From Balanoglossus misakiensis (taxonomy: Eukaryota; Hemichordata), in contig CM082581.2 in assembly GCA_040954595.2 (NCBI GenBank), positions 4,278,001-4,342,000 on the forward strand: a stretch of 64,000 nt of DNA, written 5' to 3'. Shown here piece after piece: positions 10,701-21,630 of this stretch. The notes under the pieces were generated by a model. That model worked only from the letters and a program-made list of their open reading frames with translations, was not told the origin of the DNA and did not search any database. Within the stretch, counting starts at the first letter, position 1. Each line of letters opens with the position of its first letter. A program made the position numbers and the translations under genes.

Positions 10701-13700
10701 TGTGGACTGAACCATGGCGGTGAAAGAGTTTAAAAGAAGACCTCATGCACTACAGGAAATTATATTTTGAAATCACAATGAAATACAGACATGGTTTGTT
10801 ACACTGACTTCTTTAGAGTCTACAACCCTTGTTATATCTCATACTTACACACACACACATTTCAAACTTACCTTCTTAATGTGAGACATCGTCTTCAATC
10901 CCCAGCCACGGCCTTTCTCTGATGTTCGGAACGGAGCACATTCTGGGTACTGCGTTTTCTGGAAACGTTGATTTTGGCATTTTTCTCCAGCTGGACAGAC
11001 TTGTGGATGGCACTCTATGAGCAGCATGCGATTGAGGCAGTCACTATCTGGTCCGCAAGGATTCTTCATATCTGCTTTACATTCACACGGCGTACACTGA
11101 GATATATCAAATTGTGGCATTTGTACTTTTCCTATTGGTTTATTAGTCTGCATTGAAAAAAGAGACAGAGAAAATAGACAAATGTCAAAAATACCGCAAA
11201 TGTGAAAATTCACCAACCACATACAATATACCTTGCAGTCCTTAAATGCGGCAGTCTTAGGGGGCCGTCACAGATTGTTACAGATTAATGTGTGAAATTA
11301 ATGCTAAGGGGATGAAGGGAGTTTGAGCTTAATTCCTTCAAATAGGCTAGTTTGAAAGTTTCTATGATCCATCCAGAGATAGAAGGACAGACATCTTTCT
11401 GTACATGTAGTTCAGTTGGCACACATAAACAATGTGAGGCAACAGCCACTCCCAGTCTTAGGAGCCTTCAATGGCATGAACAGGGAGCCAAACAGCACAT
11501 TGCTCTGTCATTGATTCTGGTGGCTAGTCTCCATTGTTGTACTGGCCGCATATGGAGTCTGCCTGGAGGAGCTATGGGAGCGAGGTGGTCCAGTGGGGAA
11601 AACGTCAATCATCCAGTTGCCTGACTATAGGCCACTGCCATCAGTCCCTACTCCATGAAGCCGGGTGATCCAGTACCAACTTCCTGATAAAAGCCTGAAC
11701 CCACTGGAGACCACGTGAAGGACTTTCGGATCAACAGGGTTTTTAGTTATGGAAAACCAGTCTCAGCTGACAGGCCATTGGCACTGCAGGTAAGGGTAGA
11801 CCAAGACCAAGGAACAAGGGAAATTGCTGTGCGAGAGTTCTACCTATAAGCAGGCATGAATGCAAACTAGACTTTTCATTCATATTATCACTGAACTTTC
11901 ATTTAGGGGAGGGGTTTTTGATCTATACGAACAAATATCTCTTTTGTATCTCCTGTGACAATCTGAGACGGTCCCCATCAGCGAACTTGTGTGGGAGGGA
12001 CTAGTGCCAGACAGTTAACATCCCTAGCCTGGTGAAGAAAGCATGATGGAGAAAAGAAAGCAGGCAACTGGTTTTACTGTGACACAACGCAAATACAAGA
12101 GACATGTTACTCTCATATTACGTACCGAATACTCACCTTATTTAATAAGCTTGAAATTTAATTATCAGAATGAATCTGTGGAAAACCAGACAGGCACATA
12201 AGAAAGACAAGCCTACCAGGAGGGTTTTTAGTAGCTACGCATGAAGAGTTATACAAGTGAAGATGTTATGATGGGAGACAGGTTCTAGTATGGATATACT
12301 ACAAGAAGTATAATGATCAAAGCTCTATTAGCTGTAACTTTTCACAATGTTTTCAGTATGTTTGTTTTGTGTATCTAATGCAGTTTCTTGTTCAAATACC
12401 TGAACCATGATGAAATACCCAGTGCACAGCTTATTCACACAATTAACCTATATGTGTATAGTAAGCATTGTGCTGTGCATAATTTGTATTCTAGACTGGA
12501 CTAGAATCATTTGTCAACAATAACAATGGCAATTACACACATATTGGTTATGTTGACAAGTGGAATGTTGGGTATACAAGAATGCTGTTTGGAGTAGATC
12601 AAGAAGCTGCATTTAGTACACAGAACAAAAATGCTGAAAATAAAGCCAAAAAGATACAGCTAATGTCCCTCGAACTTTGCTAACCTTGATGAATTTGAAC
12701 GGTGCTGGTTTCTTCTCGCTGTTCTCCAGTTCTTTTGCCACACGCTGTTCCTTTGCTTTCTTCCATTCTTGAAATCTGGTGTTCGCCTGATCCAATGCTG
12801 AAAAGTTCCAAGGGGTAAACATTGATCAATGTCAAATCCAGAGTTTTTATGCAAATAACATTCTCCAGACTAGCGTGGATGGTTTTAATCCGGCTAGACA
12901 GTCTGACCTGTAAAGAGGGAAACTGAAGTTTAGTATCGTTCAAAAATTGGACATTAACTTTCCGAACTGACATTGGCCATCTGTCAAGCATCAACAGGGG
13001 ATGTAGCGCTTCTTTAGAACACACTGATCCAGTCTCTTTCTTCAAGCAGCTGTTTACTGGATATCCCTTTATGGGTGTCAGATTCTGGCTTTGAATCTAA
13101 GACATTTAGACCTAGAATTTCTCCCAACATGGAACCAGCACTCCAAGCAGTGTGCCTTTCATAGGCACTTGATACATTTGGACCACTTACATACAGCTTG
13201 TGGCATAGAAAAACCTGTTAATCCAAGGATCAAGATTTTCCGCATAAGAAAACAATCGCAGCAACAGCAAAAGAGAGATGGGTGTGCACTTATACTCCAG
13301 CACAACTGTCAATATGACAGGCAGGGGGAAAAAGTAAAGCAACATGACATACAATAGGTCTCTTCTACCTGTCATGTTTTATAATACATGTATTAATCAA
13401 CATCAGTTATCATTGATAGCGTCTCTCTGTCTTTCACCATAACAACAACAATATACTGCTGTTATTGTGGTAAATTTTTCAGCAACTTCCCAAACCAATT
13501 ATGTTAGTATGACATCCTCTAGGACATCAATGTTTTCTATGTAGTTGGTTGGGCATTGCTGGCTAATGTACTGATCGGTCGACATCAGTGCATCTTACCT
13601 TGATTGAAGTTTAGTTGTCTTCGCTTCTTGGGGCCTGCTTTAAATAAAAGACCTGACATAGGTTATTTCTATGCTTAAAGGGACAAAGTCTCTCTCCAGC

Positions 13701-16700
13701 TGCCCCTTTTCCATTAATTATGTTTGATACAAGACACTGGTTATGTTAATGTAAATGTGGATATATAGTGAATCAATGATCAACCACACAAAACTTCCAT
13801 CCCACTTGTATGATATGAGAGTAAAAACTCGCCCAAAATGAATAAATGGTAAAGAATGATTATTCATTCTGGCGATTTTTTTTCACTCTCTTGTCTATAA
13901 GAGGGATGGAAGTTGTGTGTGGTTGAACGTTCATTCACTATATATCCACATGTAGAATAACAAACAGCGTCTTGTATAAAATATAATTAATGGAAAAAAG
14001 GGCAGCGAGAGAGAGACTTTGTCCCTTTAAACCATCCGGCAACTATCTTAATGCCAGTAACGCAAAGGGTCACAAAAACTAACCACGTTTGGACTAGTTA
14101 ATCAGAGCAACATACCCAGTTTGAAGACTTGTGCTAGACCCTTTGTACAACTGCTATCCTTGCTGCCTTTATCGCCCTCTTGAAAATGAAAGACCCTGGC
14201 TTGGTGTGTCCAGAAGTAGTCGTTAGAACCGAAGAATTTCACCGGAAATTCGCCAACCTGATGAGGTTTCTCCTGAATGTTTAAAGGGAGGTTTTTGTAT
14301 TGGTAGACTTCAGCTGGCCACCACCTAGGAATGAAAATACAGACATTTCATTCCACTGCTACGCATACCATATAGTGATGAGATATTATAAGGTTATTAC
14401 GAAAATACCGCAAAGTAGGGTGATGCGCTACTAGAGAGTGGGGTTGATGGCACACAAAGAAAGACACACAATATTGGTGCTGCAATTACTAACCTATAGT
14501 TTCCCAATTTGACCCAGACAATATCACCATACTGTGGTCTTTTACCATTTGTACAATCTCTGCAATACCAACAGTCTTCAGGTATCTCATCATAACCAAT
14601 ACACTCTGGATGAAATGCAGCTGGGCAACTTTCACAACACATCAGACTTCCACCTGCAAATACAGTGGACATTATCATAGTGTAAGTCAAACGTGCTTAA
14701 GTTTGCGCACTAAGTAATGCATATTTTGCAACCCACGAGTAATTGTAGTCATTATAAGAATTTTAACTCACAAGTTTTCCCTAAAATTGGGAAATACTGA
14801 GAACATCACAATGATGTCACTCACCTTTTGAACACATAAAACACCAGCTGACATTGACATGCGAGTGATGCTTCTGAGTTTTCACTGGTTGGAAATGTTT
14901 ACTGCATACAATGGCATTGGAGGCCAACACAATACTTCCTGCAGCTATGCAACCATCTCCAGCGTGGTAAGCGGTTGGGCAACGCACACATCGAGTCAAT
15001 CGACCTGAGGGAAAAAGAGCAGACTTTTTTCTATCACATCTGTCCCGAAAGTTATCTCTCAGTAGAATTCATCAGTCTCAATATACACAGCTCATATCCT
15101 TTCCTTGGCAAAATTACTGCCAGTAGAATCTATTGAACTATATTTCATTATCTTTTATCATCTGTGATGATGGCATTAGATATTTACTCTGTGTGTATGG
15201 AACTGTGTAATAATGGCCACTCATACACAAATACTAACAAATTTGGGGACGGTATTTGCCCTGTTCTGCTGGTGATAAAATCCCAGTAACACCCACATTG
15301 ACTGCATAATTAACATGCCCTTGTAAGCCACATTTGTGAAGCGCATGTCTTTCTCTCTTGTCGATTTATAGCCTTACCTTTGTGTGCTCTGGAATTCCTG
15401 GGATTCTCGGCAGAGCAAGCCTGGCATGTATGCAAGGGGCAAGTTACACCTTTCCCGTCAAACCTGGAGAGTGGCCACTTCTTCAAGCATTCCTCATGGT
15501 AGAATTTGCCACACAAAGCTACTGAGCAACGTTTGACAGTGATGTCACTCTTGCTACAGATGAAACATGAATGAACCCCTGTAAAATGTGAAAGAAAAAC
15601 CATCCTTTTTCTTAGTTTATCCTTCATGATACTGTACTTTTCTTAGCACAACAAAATTGTTATGTAAAGATTCACTTGAAAGATTAAGTTCTTTTCACTA
15701 GATTTAATAAACTGCTCCTTGAAGCTTTCATATCTCACAGGAAAAATGATCAGTTCTGTAACAGATAAATGTATGTGTATACAGGGTGAGCACTTAGTCT
15801 CTTGCCAAATTGTAGGTTGCAAAATCGGTTGCTTGATATGACAACTTCTAAAGTTAGACTTACTGATACAATTGGATTTTGCAGGCGTTTCACGAAAACA
15901 TGCTACATGGATTCTTCATTGACCCGCATGTATGTATATAACGTTCTTGCCCTACAGCTTGGCATATATTCTGTACAGCTCAAAGTAACACTAAAAGCCT
16001 CCCACCACCAGGAGATAACAATGTAAGTCCTGTCTCATTTGGTATTCCAGTGCAAAAATCCCGGCTCAAACGCCAACTCACCTGAAATGCATTCATCACA
16101 TTTGAAGACACCCGCTGGCGTCTGCTGAAGTCCAATACAATCCAGATGGAAAGCTCCACAACACTGTCCTTCACAGAGTAACAATTCTCCTGGTCGTTCA
16201 CACACCTGGCACACATTCTCCTTCCTGGACGCCCCAGCACCTCCGCCACCGCGACTGCCGTTTTTACCATTAGTACTACTGCTACTACAGCCATTGCCAC
16301 TGCAATGACCATTGCTGCATTCACTGTCATTGGTTTCGCTGTTTCCGTTGGTCGCCGATTGTATGGCATCACTGATAATGGACGTGTCAATCACCAAGGG
16401 GTTTTCATCTTCCTGCATTTCTGCAAAATCTTGTGACATCTACAGAACGAACATACATCATATTAGAATTTACTTACTTTTCTAACACTGTTTTTTTTAA
16501 ATGTAAAACTACTATGGTACCTTTTAAAACCTTGGCCACATTGTCAAGGAAGGAAAACTAGTAGAAATGTGACAATATTCTTGCACCATTACTACTGCAC
16601 AGGCTGGTACTTATATTTTTTACATACACAGCTGACTGAAAATTGCCACACCCCAGCCATTTCTTATAGGGGGAAAAATGATAACAAACAAACAGAAGAA

Positions 16701-19700
16701 TTCCACCCAAACTTACTTCAGCGGTTATTGACTTGGCAGCTCTCACTTCTGCTAGCTTCTTGTTGGTGGATCCTGGACGCCGTCCTCTTTTCTTCTTGGC
16801 TGGTGGAGTCTCAGATGCTGCGGGCGTAGTTTCTCCTGATGCCTCATTCATACCTTCTGCTTCTGCAGCTTCTTTTTTCGCTGCCTCCATTAATTTCAGC
16901 AATGATGGTTTTCTGCCCCTCGTCTTCTTTATAGGTGTTCCGTCTGGCTGAGTAACCCCGGCAACTCTTCTGGCTGCAGCTATGACATTGTCCAGGGTGT
17001 TATCGATCGAGTCGCTTTTAGACTTCTCTTCCTTGTCTTCCTTTGGACTGATCTGCGGGTATCAAAGTTGTGAAGTGTCATTCTCAACCCAATGCATTTC
17101 TTACGTTTCATTATAGGCCATCTTCATGACCACTGCACGGAGTGACCTTACAACCAGGTGTTTTGTTGGTACATGTATCATGCCATCTAGGGTTGGTTGA
17201 AGACCACAAATTCGACAGTATCAAAGCCAAACAAAATACAAAAATAAGAAACAAATTGACACAATATAATTCTCACATTGAGGTCACTATTGGTAGTAGG
17301 CTTATCAAATTTGGTAGTATCTCTGGATTTACATCTACATTCTATGAAGTTTCAAAATAGTTTCAAGGACACAGTTTTCCAATTTGATCAGAATTGGTAC
17401 ATACAATGTGACTACATACAAGACTTATATTTGGCATGTTTGGTCTTGTAACGATCAATTCTCAACATAACTAACTCTACCAGTGAGTTTAAAAAGCATT
17501 GGATATTTACATGATGATGATCTACTGGCAAAGCTATTTCATATTTTTCTGCTTTATGCCTATATTTACATAGCCCAGTCACTAAAATTAAAGCCCTCAT
17601 TTGAAGATGCCTTTGAAGGGACAAAGTCTCTCTCTTGTTGCCCTTTTTCAATTTAATTATGTTTGATACAAGACACTCTTTATGTTATTCTACATGTGGA
17701 TATATAGTGAATCAACGTTCAACCACGCACAACTTCCATCCCACTTGCAGACACAAGAGTGAAAAACTTGCCAAAATGAATAATCAGTCTCTACCGTTTA
17801 TTCATTTTGGGCGAGTTTTTACTCTCATATCATACCCCAATAGGTTTCTATAAATATAATATTATAGTGAATTTCTATTTATAGCCACAGCAATAACACT
17901 AGTACTACACACAGCCACCATAACTACAGAATAAGACTAAAATACACCAAAAACATGTACGTACTACCTTAAGCGCTTTTGTCATTTCAGGCGAAAATCC
18001 AATATTCTCAACATCTGCCTCCTGCATCTTTTTGGATGGTCTGAGTTCTCTTCTAGATCGCTTTACTGGCGTCTGGTCTCCAAGATCATCACCCTTCCTC
18101 TTACCTGATGGAAATATTTAACTATGTCAGATGAAGTATAGTTACGTATACAAATACCAAAGTTGCCATGAAAACTGCAATACCAACGCAAGGTCAGATC
18201 AGATCATGATTCCACGGCACAATCATGCACTAAATACAATTTACAAATTTGGAACAGATAGCAATAAGAGCTCAATTAGCCGTAACTTTCTGCTATGTTT
18301 TTCAGTATTTTTGTTAAGCGTATGAACTGCAGTTTCTTGTTCAAATCCCTGAAGCATGATGAAATTAGAGGATATAGACGACAAGCGACTCTGCAGGGGT
18401 ATTTGGTTGTGGATATACGACCTCTCAGATGTTTTTAGTAAACAATGGGTATCGTTTGGAAACTTGCCTTGGTTGGCTTGATTATAACAAAATACACCCC
18501 CATTAACATAATACATTACACATTCATTCTATAACCATTGAAAATTTGTCATTGGTCTGCTATCTAGTTAGACCATGTAAAGTGATTTTCAGAAAATTGA
18601 AAATGAAATGATTGTATGGTATACAGGTAATGGGGGTGAATAGGTTACGCCAGTAAGACATGCAACTCACATAACTCACAGAATATTATCCATTAATAGG
18701 CAAGTACAAGACAAACACAAAATTTCTAGGATTTTTCACATTGCAGTGTTCTCCCTAGAGCAATTAAAGCATGGTGGCCACCACTCTTTAATTTTGAGAA
18801 GACAATTGAACCACATCAACATAACAATTGATAATATTGTTATGCAAAATAGCCATCACTATCAGAAATTCTTGGGGAGAACACTGCAACAAAGTAATCA
18901 ATACACAGGTATCAGACATACATCAGCTACGGCAAGAATACAAACCTGTCCTGGACAAATAAACTGATGTTCAAGTACAACAATGTACAGTATATATCTT
19001 ACAAACCTGTTTTGGTGGTTTTCTCCTCAATGCCAGCAGCAAACTTGGACTTGTATCTTGCCTTCTGCTTATCAGACATGGCATTCCACTGCTGCTTGAG
19101 AAATTCCAACAACTGTTCATCGGTGTAATCCGGGTGATCAACTTTCACCTGATCTTTGTGCTTTTGATAGAAAATAACAAATCCGGGCTTTCGGCCGCGT
19201 TTCTTTGGTGTGTCTGTACTCTCTGCGACCATCACATCGGCCACTGTTATGCGATCGACCGGCGACTGTTTCACAGTTTTCATTTTCCTGCGGTTGTACT
19301 TCCGCTTCGCCCTCTGCGGCGTGACCTCGCTCTCGTTGCCCGACGCCACCGCCGTGTCCACGCTGGCACTGTCCGTGGGCACCGAGTGGGAGCCTTCAGC
19401 TGCAGCCGCCTCCTCGTCGGCCTTCCTCTTCTTGTACGCTCTCTTGGCCTTCATTTTGGGCGAGTCGCCCAGCGACACAACGTCGATCTGTTCGGCGGCC
19501 ACATTCCCTTCAGACGACGTCGGCATCTCGTACTTGAATGTAAAGTTGAGTTTGCGTTCATGCCTGCTCATGGGTAGCGCTCGTTCACACTCTTGCACGG
19601 CGACTTCCCATGCTGTTCGTCCTCGCTTACTTGGCTTTATGGAGTTCTTGGATAAAAATTTGCTCCTTTCAACCCTGTTCTTTATTTTTGCGCCCATCTC

Positions 19701-21594
19701 CTCAACTAGGGACTGATACTGGTCTCGTCCAGAAAACTTCCTCATGCTGGTTCCACTGACCCAACCTCTTTCTGGAACCTCGCCAAAGAATTGGACATGA
19801 TACAATCGGTAGCTCTTCATACCAGAACCTGTAATAAGCAATTGTTTACATTTGTTCACTTGGTTATTTTTGCCTGTAGAACAAGAATAATGCAGACTGA
19901 GCTTTCATCAAAAGAAAAAAAATCGTGAATGCTCTAAATATTACCAGCTGTACAAATACAACTGTTTTTGTTTAGGGCGGTACTCCAAAATTTCTTTGGG
20001 GTTCCCCAGTCATTTCATTAACCCCAGCCTGACAATGAACAACATCAGTGCCATACTACAAACAAGTACAATAACAAGGTGGCACCTTGGCATAAAATAA
20101 ACCGTGACTCGTATTCCGCATGTCAAATTCAATGTAACATGACAAACCCTGGAGACAAACAGCACACAGGGACATTTGAGATTTATTATCATAATAATTT
20201 ATGCAGTATACTGCGTTTCCAATGATGATTTGGGAGAACACCAGATATTGTTTTCACTTGTAACAAGTGTCTGGTCGTCGATCAGCATTCCTTAGACCTT
20301 TCAAGTTTGAATAATTAAATTTAAACTCACCTTTCATTCTTGTATACACTCCCATATTAGGATCATATGCTACCATGCAGGGCCACCATGGATGGCCAGT
20401 CACTTTGGACCAGACAAGGTCTCCCACTAACCATTCACAGGGTTTCTCTTCATACACTGGGGTACCACCGGTGCCAGACCCACTGCCAGCTGCTGGTTTT
20501 GGTGTCTGCGATTTGGCAGTGATGGCTGCCTTCCCCGCCTTCACTGTTTCCTTCTTCTGGGCCAGAGTGAGGGGTTTCTGAGCAACTGCCGGTTTCTGGA
20601 TAGTGGGCGTTGTTGTCCGTGAGGGATGTTTACTGAGAGCGGCCGGAGCAGTAGTTGGGTTTTGTTCCTGAGTTGCCCTGTTCTCCGCAGTTTCAGTCTC
20701 CGCGGTAACACCGCCCGCTTCATTTCTAGTAGCGGCTGCTCCACCCTGCCTCTCGCCACCACTTGCGCTTTCGCCCTCGTACAAGGTCGACGTCAGTTTG
20801 GGCTTGCCGTGCGTGAATGTCTTTTTGATTTTCAGCTTGATTTCCGGCGAACTTGGCGGCGCGTCAGAAGACTCCGACTGGGCAGATTCCGATGGCGGAG
20901 TTGGTAGATATGGTGGCATGTTTGACGCATTGTTAGTGGTGGGCCTTGAAGCGGGAGGGGGTGCGCCAGCGTTCATGGGTGGTGACGATGACATTGATGG
21001 TTGCTGCTGCGGCGGCTTTTGCTGCAAATAATGTGGCAGGTACTGCTGCTGCTGCTGTTGTTGTTGCTGCTGCTGGGGCTGCTGCTGCTGTTGCTGATAT
21101 AGCATTTGTGGACTTTTACTGGGTGAGTAGCCACTACTTGTCAACTGCTGCGATTGAGGTATCTGTGGTGGGGACATATACTGCTGTGATGCCATAGACG
21201 TTGGGAATGAACTCTGGGGCATATTAGTGAACGACGACGGTTGAGTGTAAGCCGGGTACTGCGACATTGACAACTGCTGGTGTGGCATTGATTGTTGGTG
21301 CATAGGCTGAGCAATTTTATGATATGGGGGCCCCGGCACAGGGTTCACACGAATGTGGCTATATGGCTGACTATAGGACAGAGGTTGACTCTGCATATTC
21401 GGAGTGTACGTGGACGACCGAGAGCTGTCAACACTCTGTAGAGGTGGTGGCGGTGGCAACTGTTGCCTGCCAGTCTGATCCATGGTGTTACCTGTACTGA
21501 TATTGCTGCTGCTACTACTGCTACTTCCGCTTCCCTGCGATGAAACTTCCTCTACCACAGGCACACCCTCCTGTTGGGACTGGGCTGTTCCCAT
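7711..21594 (-). CDS. NSD2: NSD-family histone H3 lysine-36 methyltransferase
   Basis: Nuclear enzyme expected to dimethylate H3K36. Coding exons, 5' to 3': 21594-20331, 19828-19007, 18104-17968, 17052-16717, 16439-16082, 15578-15378, 15004-14825, 14653-14494, 14324-14116, 13634-13599, 12797-12685, 11147-10872, 10347-10089, 9835-9729, 9524-9338, 8030-7711. Phases agree at every junction and total 1,654 aa. Residues 1-385 are low-complexity and Gln/Pro/Ser-rich. Then: PWWP1 about 386-465 (GHPWWP); HMG box about 635-690 ([11 protein letters not shown]); basic AT-hook-like motifs (KRGRRPGS); PHD fingers about 929-1134; PWWP2 1140-1222; AWS in 1273-1364 ([12 protein letters not shown]); SET 1365-1460 with intact [12 protein letters not shown] and FNYNLDC; post-[14 protein letters not shown] plus C5HCH from about 1500; and a Ser/Asp-rich tail with repeated DSAKSSS. 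The HMG box makes NSD2 the closest vertebrate name, but the gene may be the ancestor of several NSD paralogues. The start is the first ATG in the open exon. Confidence 0.93.
8782..8946. repeat. Large foldback hairpin, copy 1 of a twin pair
   Basis: A near-perfect palindrome of about 165 bp. The left arm runs ATAATAGCAATAACCCCCGC, then GGGTATACACTCGATTTTGG and TACAATTCG. The right arm reads CGAATTGTACCAAAATCTCG, then TGTATACCCG and GCGGGGGTTATTGCTTAA. The centre pairs TATAGCACTCG with CTCGTGCTATA. See the second copy at 9095. Confidence 0.85.
9095..9253. repeat. Large foldback hairpin, copy 2 of a twin pair
   Basis: It has the same framework as 8782-8946: ATAATAGCAATA, CACTCGATTTTG, CTCCATGTACGCACTCG, CTCGTGC, ATATGTCG, CAAAATCTCGTG, TTATTGCTTAA. 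The stems between these blocks differ (CACCCCCAGCCATGGTATAC and GACCAGTTCAAC here), yet each pairs with its own partner. Confidence 0.85.
10641..10733. repeat. Small inverted-repeat element, family C
   Basis: In an NSD intron. It begins TTAACCCTTCCATCCCCAG and ends ACCATGGCGGTGAAAGAGTT around a CAACCTTACCATAGAAAACA core. Confidence 0.7.
12319..12670. repeat. MITE-like element, family B, abutting an NSD exon
   Basis: The left end (AGCTCTATTAGCTGTAACTT) and right end (GATACAGCTAATGTCCCT) are imperfect inverted repeats. The interior includes CAGTTTCTTGTTCAAATACC, CATTTGTCAACAATAACAAT and GTAGATCAAGAAGCTGC. The same interior blocks occur at 47085-47397, 18262-18360 and 55868-56020. The right end lies about 14 nt from the donor of the NSD exon at 12685-12797. 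Confidence 0.75.
13599..13634 (-). other. NSD2: 36-nt microexon of the NSD gene
   Basis: On the minus strand an acceptor (AAAGCAG) is followed by 36 nt and a strong donor (GTAAG). Phase 1 in and phase 1 out make it frame-neutral. It encodes about 12 residues, so the joined text reads [20 protein letters not shown]. It sits between the PWWP2 exon and the exon preceding AWS. It could be included or skipped without frame damage. Confidence 0.75.
13675..14030. mobile_element. 356-bp palindromic MITE, family A, full copy 1
   Basis: The ends are TTAAAGGGACAAAGTCTCTC and its complement GAGAGACTTTGTCCCTTTAA. The whole element folds on itself: the left arm holds CAACCACACAAAACTTCCAT and AAAACTCGCCCAAAATGAAT, and the right arm holds their near complements around a short centre. 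No coding capacity. Its length equals that of the copy at 37295-37650. It lies in an NSD intron. TTAA at the borders may be the target duplication. Confidence 0.9.
17613..17832. mobile_element. Family A MITE, truncated copy
   Basis: Starts with the family terminus (GAAGGGACAAAGTCTCTCTC) and follows the left arm through CAACCACGCACAACTTCCAT. It then passes the central stem (TTCATTTTGGGCGAGTTTTTAC) and stops after ACTCTCATATCAT. Most of the right arm is missing. In an NSD intron. Confidence 0.85.
18262..18360. repeat. Family B element fragment
   Basis: About 100 bp matching the left part of 12319-12670: GAGCTCAATTAGCCGTAACT, then CAGTTTCTTGTTCAAATCCC and GCATGATGAAAT. Confidence 0.65.
21035..21110 (-). 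repeat. Coding CAG/CTG-type repeat (polyglutamine) in NSD exon
   Basis: The plus strand shows CTG-rich triplets; the minus strand encodes two glutamine runs separated by a proline in the N-terminal low-complexity region. The triplets are mixed CAG and CAA, which favours stability. Length polymorphism is likely. Confidence 0.85.
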
Positions 21595-21630
21595 TCAGAG
21601 ATTACCAGCTGAACAGAAAACCCTCGCACC
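21595..21630 (-). other. NSD2: 5' untranslated part of the first coding NSD exon
   Basis: A consensus acceptor (TCTTGCAG) lies just above 21630 on the minus strand, 36 nt before the start codon. A separate upstream non-coding exon therefore probably exists. Confidence 0.55.

Noticed and set aside
16035-16439. Possible independent short NSD isoform starting at the ATG that opens the PHD1 exon
   Set aside because: The ATG coincides with an exon boundary in phase 0. It reads equally well as an internal methionine, and I see no promoter evidence.
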